From Conus ventricosus (lineage: Eukaryota > Mollusca > Gastropoda > Neogastropoda > Conidae), in the NCBI GenBank assembly GCA_018398815.1, contig CM031603.1, positions 6,340,533 to 6,353,032 on the forward strand: a stretch of 12,500 nucleotides of DNA. The letters run 5' to 3'. Below, piece after piece: positions 7,262-12,500 of this stretch. The notes below the pieces were generated by a model. That model was not told where the DNA came from. It worked only from the letters and a program-made list of their open reading frames with translations, and searched no databases. A program made the position numbers and the translations under genes. Numbering within the stretch: the first letter of the stretch is position 1; each line of letters begins with the position of its first letter.

Positions 7262-8284
7262 CCGGTTTTCGGTGGCCATGGTGTCACTCATCATGCTCAA
7301 TCCTGTTCCGATGCTCCTGTGCCTGGACGGCATCATTTTTCAGCCTCTGGACAAGCGTGCACTTGATGCAGTTGCTTCCACCGAGCTGATCCTAAGATTA
7401 TTCCCTGGCTCACGTAACTGCCATGCTGTCTTTGGAGTGTGAACAACAAACACTTGCGCCTGAAGTGTCACAACAGAGTCCATGAACAGGTGTTTCAAAT
7501 GCCTTTATGTTCAGGGGCAGATAGCGAGAATTTCTCGTGTACACTGACATAGAAAAAAGAACAACCCTCTGCGCTTGCTGATATTTTCAGGTAATTCTAT
7601 TTGCGTCATCGATCATGCGGAAGAAGGGTGATGTCACCTGTCGTTTCATTAAAAGTAGAAAGTTGTTTTTTTTCATTTTACAAGTGAAATGTAATTTTTC
7701 GTGCCCTAGCTTCTTGGAAAAAGCCAAGTGGGGTTAAACATAAAGCATATTTGAAAATAATATATATTTGTATATGCAGTAAAACCCCCATCCATTCTGT
7801 TCTAGCGTTCCATAAATGGGACACACATATTCGACATCATAAAACGGATATACCACCATTTAAAACTAAAATGAGTGTTAAAACATCTTTCTTATTCAGA
7901 AAACAATATTCTCAGCTACTTTCATCAAAATCTGAAGCGTTTAAAACTTTTTACCATTCTATCACACCCGAATTTACAGCCCAGCCATTTGCTGAAACAG
8001 TTTTCTACAACGAGAACGCTGAAATAAGCGACAAAATAATCAAACGTCAATAACAGAAGAAAGGCAGAAATGCTACGTGAAGCATTTAGTCAAGCACATA
8101 TCTGTCAGACATGAAAGACTTGTTACCAATATGTTGGCATAATTTTTGTTTGTCAAAGGCCGGTTCTCCTGGTGACACATTGTCACGAGAACAGGCGTGA
8201 GACTGAAAGATAACAATAAGTTATTGTATGAATATGCCAAATGTATGGAACATTGTACTTCGTGTCTACAAAGGTGTAAAACTA
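7262..8284. other. Unassigned sequence with a weak open frame
   Basis: No gene is recognised. An open frame at 7751-8053 (100 codons, starting TTG) has varied amino-acid composition with many Lys, Ser and Phe but no motif or family I know; a short one at 7257-7442 includes LDGIIFQPLDKRALDAVAS and looks protein-like but is likewise unknown. A small hairpin, GTTCTC..GTGACA / TGTCACGAGAAC, lies at 8163-8192. These may be exon or element remnants, or chance. Confidence 0.4.
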
Positions 8285-8465
8285 CATCATGTGTGAACAG
8301 TTAATACCGAACAAGTAGGGTCAATCTTGCTTGCTCCCACGATGAAATAATCACACACTTAGATCTCACAGGGAATGCTCTCGTGAGCAGCATTTGTAGG
8401 GGTTATGGGCGTGCATTCACTTCATCATGGGAGTCAGAGCTACCTACTTGTTCGTTATTCACTGT
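8285..8465. repeat. Imperfect foldback (inverted repeat, ~60-base arms)
   Basis: The left arm (about 8291-8349) and the right arm (about 8405-8465) are inverted copies. CGAACAAGTAGG at 8308-8319 matches CCTACTTGTTCG perfectly; outward, ACAGTTAATA matches TTATTCACTGT with changes; inward, CTCCCACGATGAAATAAT matches the complement of CTTCATCATGGGAG. A 55-base loop between them contains its own small palindrome (TGCTC-TCGT-GAGCA). Could be a MITE-like remnant or a small inverted duplication. Confidence 0.6.
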
Positions 8466-8682
8466 TTATTATGCTTTGCCTCGTTTAAAGTTCCTGCGTC
8501 ATAACTGTTTAATTTGGAATAAGGGTGATCCATGGTGTTGCTCGAAGTGGATCAAGAAACTCGTTGCTGACTTAGACAAACAAGTTATGATGTTGTTTAA
8601 AACCAATGACATGAAAGATGTTAAATCTAAATGGTTCCAACCAGTGTTAGCCACAGAATTATTGTCACGAATATTGTGTTGA
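8383..8682 (+). other. Unrecognised 99-codon open frame
   Basis: Starts at GTG inside the foldback and ends TGA at 8680-8682. The second half, around KWIKKLVADLDKQVMMLFK, has a plausible soluble-protein composition, but no family is recognised, the start is arbitrary and no splice sites or neighbours support it. Listed only because it is the longest non-repeat frame in the 7.3-9.4 kb interval apart from the one at 7751. It may be a relic of an element or chance. Confidence 0.15.
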
Positions 8683-9422
8683 ATGTTAGGGGTCTGACGA
8701 ATACAGTGCTCTGTACAAGGTGAATAACCCAAGAAGCTCCACTTACTACTTTTTGTGGGATTGGAAACTTGTGAGCGATTTTTTTGTTGTTGGAAATCCT
8801 TAGAAAAATGATTGAATACAAAAATTGTAACTTTGTACTTCTAAGGGTAGAGACGTACGTGAAAAAAAGCCTTTTCTACGCTATGTTCTTGCTTACTAAA
8901 AGGTAAATTTATGCAAGATGGAAAATCGTGTTCTAAATTCATGTGACTTTCAGAAACATCTAGAAATGAGATATACAGCCTAACTGGGGGAAAAAACCCG
9001 AACTAATTGCTATCTGAAAAAAAAAGAAGAAGAAAATGAAAACCCCATAAAATTTAGTAAGGAATGGAAAAACTGAAAGTCAATATTCTGCAAGTGCATG
9101 CCTAAATCTGTCTGGCGTCACTTACATACATGTTAATGTTAGCTGTCGTAAAATACTTGAACAAATGCTTTTATATCTGTACCCTTCTTTGGTTGGCGTT
9201 TTCCTTGCTCTGAGCATCTCTTTGTTGCTTATATATTGGTAATACCTCTGCAATCTATTCATCATAAAATCGTCACTGGGAAGACACACATTAACTGTAA
9301 ATAAAAAGAGTAACTAATCATAATATGCATAAATGTTTCATATTTTCACCGTACACGGCGCGGTATTTTACTGTGTGCATAATTTTGTAGCCAAGTCATG
9401 TTAGTGAACGTATGCATAATAT
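8683..9422. other. Unassigned AT-rich sequence
   Basis: Nothing recognised. Contains short A and T runs (for example 9017-9036, an A/AG-rich stretch) but no gene, RNA or repeat that can be supported. Confidence 0.5.
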
Positions 9423-9438
9423 CATTTCTATATCATGT
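9423..9438. repeat. 16-bp direct repeat, left copy
   Basis: CATTTCTATATCATGT, identical to 9940-9955. With the preceding bases, AATATCATTT against AATAACATTT, the match extends to 20 of 21. Looks like a target-site duplication around the simple-repeat block. Confidence 0.8.
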
Positions 9439-9474
9439 CTATAGTGCTGTATTTGTCCTTTGTTTTGGTGTGTA

Positions 9475-9480
9475 TGTGTG

Positions 9481-9576
<96 letters not shown>
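9475..9576. repeat. (GT)n microsatellite
   Basis: About 50 GT units with one GC step near the start (TGTGCGTG). First part of the compound simple-repeat cassette. Confidence 0.97.
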
Positions 9577-9578
<2 letters not shown>

Positions 9579-9621
9579 GGAGAGAGAGAGAGACAGAGAG
9601 AGAGAGTCCTCCCTCTATGTT

Positions 9622-9693
<72 letters not shown>

Positions 9694-9720
9694 TTCCGTC
9701 TGTCCGTCTGTCTGTCTAAC
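9577..9720. repeat. (GA)n then (CT)n and (CTGT)n simple repeats
   Basis: AGG(AG)n with one C at 9577-9606, a spacer, (CT)n at about 9626-9682 with a GTCTCTCTCT end, then CCGTCTGTCCGTCTGTCTGT (9696-9717). The (CT)n is the inverse of the (GA)n that begins at 9812, so the strands could fold back over about 130 bases. Confidence 0.95.
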
Positions 9721-9811
9721 CCCGACCCCTCCTCAACATCACCTTTTTCTTTCTCTTCCTTTCTGTCTTCATTATCACTTTGCCTTTATGATGTAGTAAG
9801 AGTTAATCCAT

Positions 9812-9836
9812 GAGAGAGAGAGAGAGAGAGAGAGAG

Positions 9837-9895
<59 letters not shown>

Positions 9896-9937
9896 CGGAC
9901 GAACGAACGGATGAATGAACGAACGAGCGAACAAAAT
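9812..9937. repeat. (GA)n then degenerate (GAAC)n
   Basis: Two (GA)n blocks split by GAAAAGAG (9812-9890), followed by GAACGAACGGAC-type tetranucleotides to 9937. It abuts the Penelope-like element. In-frame translation from 9915 begins in this repeat, so the start of the element's protein cannot be fixed here. Confidence 0.95.
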
Positions 9938-9939
9938 AA

Positions 9940-9955
9940 CATTTCTATATCATGT
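9940..9955. repeat. 16-bp direct repeat, right copy
   Basis: Identical to 9423-9438; the 501 bases between the copies are almost all simple repeats. The right copy directly precedes the first PLE-like coding sequence. Confidence 0.8.
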
Positions 9956-10405
9956 ATCCACCTTTTTTGCCCGTGCCCTATCCACCTTTAGAACCCTTCC
10001 CACTATTCCCCAGTCCCTTGCCGTTTCGTACTTGAAGTGCACCTTAACTAAGACCAGATACACAAACCATGTGTTGTTCTTGAGAACTTGTTTGCGACGG
10101 AAACTGATTCCTAAAGGCCTCCGGTTAAACTTCCATTCTTCACCCCAGTCCACTCCTCGCCAGCAAAGAATTACGTGCATCCTTCGCTCAACCAGTTTCA
10201 GGCTGATGACTTCTTTAGTGCATGACTATAGCATATCACTTCAACAACTGGATCGCCTTAAATGCCATCTGAGGTATCAGCTTGATAACCTGTGTAGCAA
10301 GCCCACCTCCCTACTGATTATTCAAACTACACAGATCGCCAACCGTCAGTTGCATACCTCCCTTCAAACAACGAAATCTTCCAAGCTTGAGAAACTTTCA
10401 CCCAA
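9950..10405 (+). pseudogene. PLE N-terminal region
   Basis: Open in the frame of 9915 with no stop until 10526, but PLE resemblance fades after about 10400. The part YTNHVLFLRTCLRRKLIPKG (10062-10121) and the helix-rich piece LQQLDRLKCHLRYQLDNLC (10236-10292) are like the region ahead of the polymerase in PLE proteins ('..FL..C....(I/L)PKGL..' and 'R..L..L...L'). It is followed by basic, Lys/Ser-rich sequence (SSKLEKLSPKKQ). The first residues read from the (GAAC)n repeat and are not part of the element, so the true start may be missing or inside this stretch. Function of this domain is poorly known; it probably binds RNA. Confidence 0.65.
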
Positions 10406-10426
10406 GAAACAACCTTTTACTTTCTT

Positions 10427-11298
10427 AAAGGAAAACCAACTACAGTGGAAGAAAACCTTGTTGTCACAATCCCTGACAGCCTACCCCTTACTGATGCCCA
10501 ACGACATTTACTATCTAAGGGTCTGAAATTTGTCCCACTACAACCCCATACTCATAGAACCGACACGCTGTACGACTGTCAGCGCTTTTTTCGCCGTCTT
10601 CGCCTTGCTGCCTACTTCGATAACTGCTCTCTATCCACCACCCAAACTGACCCAGATGACCTAGGGAAGTTTTTTCCTCGTCAACAGAGTGACTGGACTC
10701 CTAAAGATGGACAGTTTCCTGCTCTGGACTACTACATAGAAAAAAGCAAACAAGAAATCAACCAGCTGAACCCATCTCCTATGAAAAGATCCAATCTTAC
10801 TCGGGCTGAACAACAAGCATTAAGTGAACTGAAACAGAGAACAGACATTATTATAAAACGAGCAGACAAGGGTGGAGCTGTGGTGGTTTGGCATAAAGAC
10901 CTCTATGAAAAGGAAGCCAGACGTCAACTCTGTGACCCAACAAACTACATTCCCATTAAAACCTCTACAGTTAAGCAAGACAATGCACTAGTGAGGAAAA
11001 CTATCAAAGAACTAGTCTCCAAAGACATTCTACCCACGGAAGCCACAAGAGCTATCATTAAAGAACCCCGTACATCTAAATTCTATCTACTGCCAAAGAT
11101 TCATAAACCTGATAACCCAGGCAGACCTATTGTCTCAGCCTGCTCCTGCCCTACAGCTCAAGTCTCCCAGTTCCTTGACCAGTTGTTTCAGCCTCTTGTC
11201 CAATCCTTGCCAACATATGTGAAAGATACCAATCACGCTCTACAGATCCTGAACAAATACGTCTTCCCACAAGACACTGAATACCGTTTTCTGTTTAC
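10427..11298 (+). pseudogene. PLE reverse transcriptase, fingers part
   Basis: Open in a second frame from a stop at 10388 to 11356; homology ends near 11298. It opens with VTIPDSLPLTDAQRHLLSKG (about 10463-10522), the usual 'lead-in' of PLE polymerases. RT1-like IIIKRADKGGAVVVWHKDLY lies at about 10847-10906 (Lys-Ala-Asp-Lys-Gly core). RT2-like FYLLPKIHKP at 11081-11110 is followed by GRPIVSACS, which is near-diagnostic for PLEs. Together these form the fingers that bind the incoming nucleotide and template. The frame then continues out of phase for about 19 codons to a TGA. Annotated as starting at GTG 10445 in some readings, but that GTG is internal to the domain. Confidence 0.85.
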
Positions 11299-12096
11299 CT
11301 GGATGTTACTTCACTATACACTAACATCCCGCATCAAGATGGGCTGTCTGCTGTGAAACACTTCATGACCCAGAGTTCCTTGAAAGTTGACACAACTACT
11401 ATTTTACGCTTGACAGAGCTTGTCTTGACCCTCAACACTTTTGAGTTCGGTGATGAATTTTATCAACAGACAAAGGGAGTTGCAATGGGGACACGAATGG
11501 GTCCATCCTATGCTTGCCTGTTCATGGGCTACGTTGAATCCCAGATCTTCTCCCAATTTCCTGGACACCTACCAGAAGTCTTTAGAAGATTCATCGATGA
11601 TTGCTTTGGCATATTCACGCTCCCTAAGCAAGAACTTCTTGACTTCATTCAGTTTGCGAACAACTTCCATCCATCCCTCAAGCTTACCTATGAAATTTCT
11701 GACTCGTCCCTTGCTTTTCTCGACATACTTGTCAACATCCAGAAAGACTCACGATCCCTCCATACTACAGTACATTATAAACCAACAGATTCTCATTCGT
11801 ACCTTCTCTTCTCATCCAGCCACCCACCTGCATCGAAAGACAGCATCCCTTTTTCCCAGTTCCTGAGGCTGCGCAGACTCTGTAGCTCAGACAGGGCTTT
11901 TGTGAAAGAGGCAACAACCATGGCTACTTTTTTCACTGCCAGAGGCTACCCTTTAGCCTTGATACAATCAGCCCTGGAACGAGCCAAGTCAATTCCGAGA
12001 TGCCAAGCTCTCAAAAGCAAAGAAGCGGATGCTGTAGAGACGGACCGATGCATACTGACTTTGACCTATCACCCACACAACATACCCGGAAAAACA
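11299..12096 (+). pseudogene. PLE reverse transcriptase, palm and thumb part
   Basis: Continues in a third frame that is open to 12141. Motif A is LDVTSLYTNIP at 11299-11331, with the first catalytic Asp at 11302. Motif B is KGVAMGTRMGPSYACLFMG (11473-11529). Motif C is FRRFIDDCFGIF, with the catalytic Asp pair at 11596-11601; Phe takes the place of the usual Tyr or Phe before Ile-Asp-Asp. Motif D/E region: SSLAFLDILV and LHTTVHYKPTDSHSYL (about 11704-11811); the 'YKPTD.H.YL' string is a PLE hallmark. The end reads LTYHPHNIP, the normal junction to the linker. All three catalytic Asp residues are present, so the polymerase core is undamaged apart from the frameshift before it. The gtg at 11353 is not a real start. 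Confidence 0.9.
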
Positions 12097-12364
12097 TTCT
12101 GTGTCACAACTTCTCGATCCTTAGGAACGATCCAACACTGAAAGATACATTCAACCAACCTCCACTTGTGGCTTTCAAGAGGGACAAAAGCCTTGGTGAC
12201 CATCTTGTGCATGCTGCCTTCCATTCTACGTACCCTTCTGCTCAAACTGGCAATTTCCCTTGCAAGAAACCTAAATGTAAAACCTGTACTTTTATTAACC
12301 CTGCAACAACTATCCAAGGCCCATCAGATCATAAGTTTCAGGTGAAATCCCATTTCACATGCCA
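12097..12364 (+). pseudogene. PLE linker with Cys cluster
   Basis: In a fourth frame: ILCHNFSILRNDPTLK, then PPLVAFKRDKSLGDHLV and FPCKKPKCKTCTF (about 12256-12294), ending VKSHFTC at 12360-12362. 'PPLVA(F/Y)(R/K)R(D/N)KSL.D.LV' and the C-X5-C-X2-C group before the nuclease are normal in PLEs and may bind zinc. This frame then stops at 12387-12389, after the next frameshift. Confidence 0.85.
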
Positions 12365-12500
12365 AACTCAAATGTTGTCTATGTCCTGACCTGTACCTTG
12401 TGTGCCATGATGTATGTAGGAGAAACATACAGATCACTCAATGATCGCTTCAAAGAACACAGGGACAACATTCTGACAGGAAAAGATACACCAGTGGCAA
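12365..12500 (+). pseudogene. PLE GIY-YIG endonuclease, N-terminal part
   Basis: In a fifth frame, NSNVVYVLTCTLCAMMYVGE (12365-12424) followed by TYRSLNDRFKEHR. VYV stands for the 'GIY' strand and MYVGET for 'YIG'; the Arg of RSLNDR (12431 or 12446) and the His of KEHR (12458) fit the GIY-YIG active site. In PLEs this domain nicks the target DNA. The catalytic Glu lies downstream, beyond the window. Confidence 0.85.

Larger units (their letters stand above)
9950..12500 (+). mobile_element. Penelope-like element (RT plus GIY-YIG), frameshifted, cut by window end
   Basis: The order of domains is that of endonuclease-bearing Penelope-like retroelements: N-terminal region, reverse transcriptase, Cys-containing linker, GIY-YIG nuclease. 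All parts are present in order on one strand, but the reading frame changes four times: near 10390-10440, at about 11298, near 12085-12105 and near 12362. Such elements copy RNA at target sites nicked by the GIY-YIG domain. The shifts and the lack of a clear start make this copy non-functional as read, unless they are sequencing errors. The catalytic end of the nuclease, the stop codon and the 3' end lie beyond 12500. The five coding pieces are listed separately. Confidence 0.9.

Overview
The window looks like repeat-dense intergenic DNA from an animal, most likely a marine gastropod mollusc. It holds very long dinucleotide microsatellites, a tRNA-derived SINE, fragments of non-LTR elements and a Penelope-like element (PLE) with a GIY-YIG endonuclease. 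One short repeat (near 5.27-5.47 kb) matches, from memory, a SINE core common in caenogastropod sequence; no search could be run. I found no intact host gene, rRNA, functional tRNA, operon or CRISPR array.

Layout. 1-168 is the decayed C-terminal end of a LINE reverse transcriptase. 169-1110 is mostly unique sequence ending in a retroposon-type 3' stem and a (GA)n tract. 1163-2587 is a composite non-autonomous element (copy 1): terminal GTACTCCCAGTT motif, ~235-bp and ~149-bp tandem units, a conserved 41-bp block, a (GACA)n/(CA)n microsatellite and a terminal hairpin. 2980-3401 is a minus-strand tRNA-derived SINE with a perfect 10-bp target-site duplication. About 4234-5160 carries the C-terminal tail and 3' region of a PLE between G23 and C21 homopolymers. 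5264-5472 is a second SINE fragment, interrupted by 102 bp. 5586-7261 is copy 2 of the composite element, inverted relative to copy 1, with nine ~133/146-bp unit boundaries in a trimeric higher-order pattern and a small LINE tail inside its microsatellite. 7262-9422 is largely unassigned and contains an imperfect foldback at about 8285-8465. 9439-9939 is a cassette made almost entirely of simple repeats, flanked by a 16-bp direct repeat. From about 9950 to the window end runs a PLE coding region split by four frameshifts, cut off inside its GIY-YIG domain.

How the parts relate. This is a graveyard of mobile elements, not a pathway. The PLE and the LINE fragment are remains of autonomous retroelements; the SINEs depend on LINE machinery in trans. 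The composite repeats encode nothing. Their end hairpin, subterminal inverted motif, microsatellite and tandem core resemble HINE/DINE-1-like elements (mobilised by Helentrons) or the molluscan 'pearl' elements. That assignment is inference. The most unusual features are the inverted pair of composite elements, the higher-order tandem structure, and the microsatellite cassette with target-duplication-like flanks.
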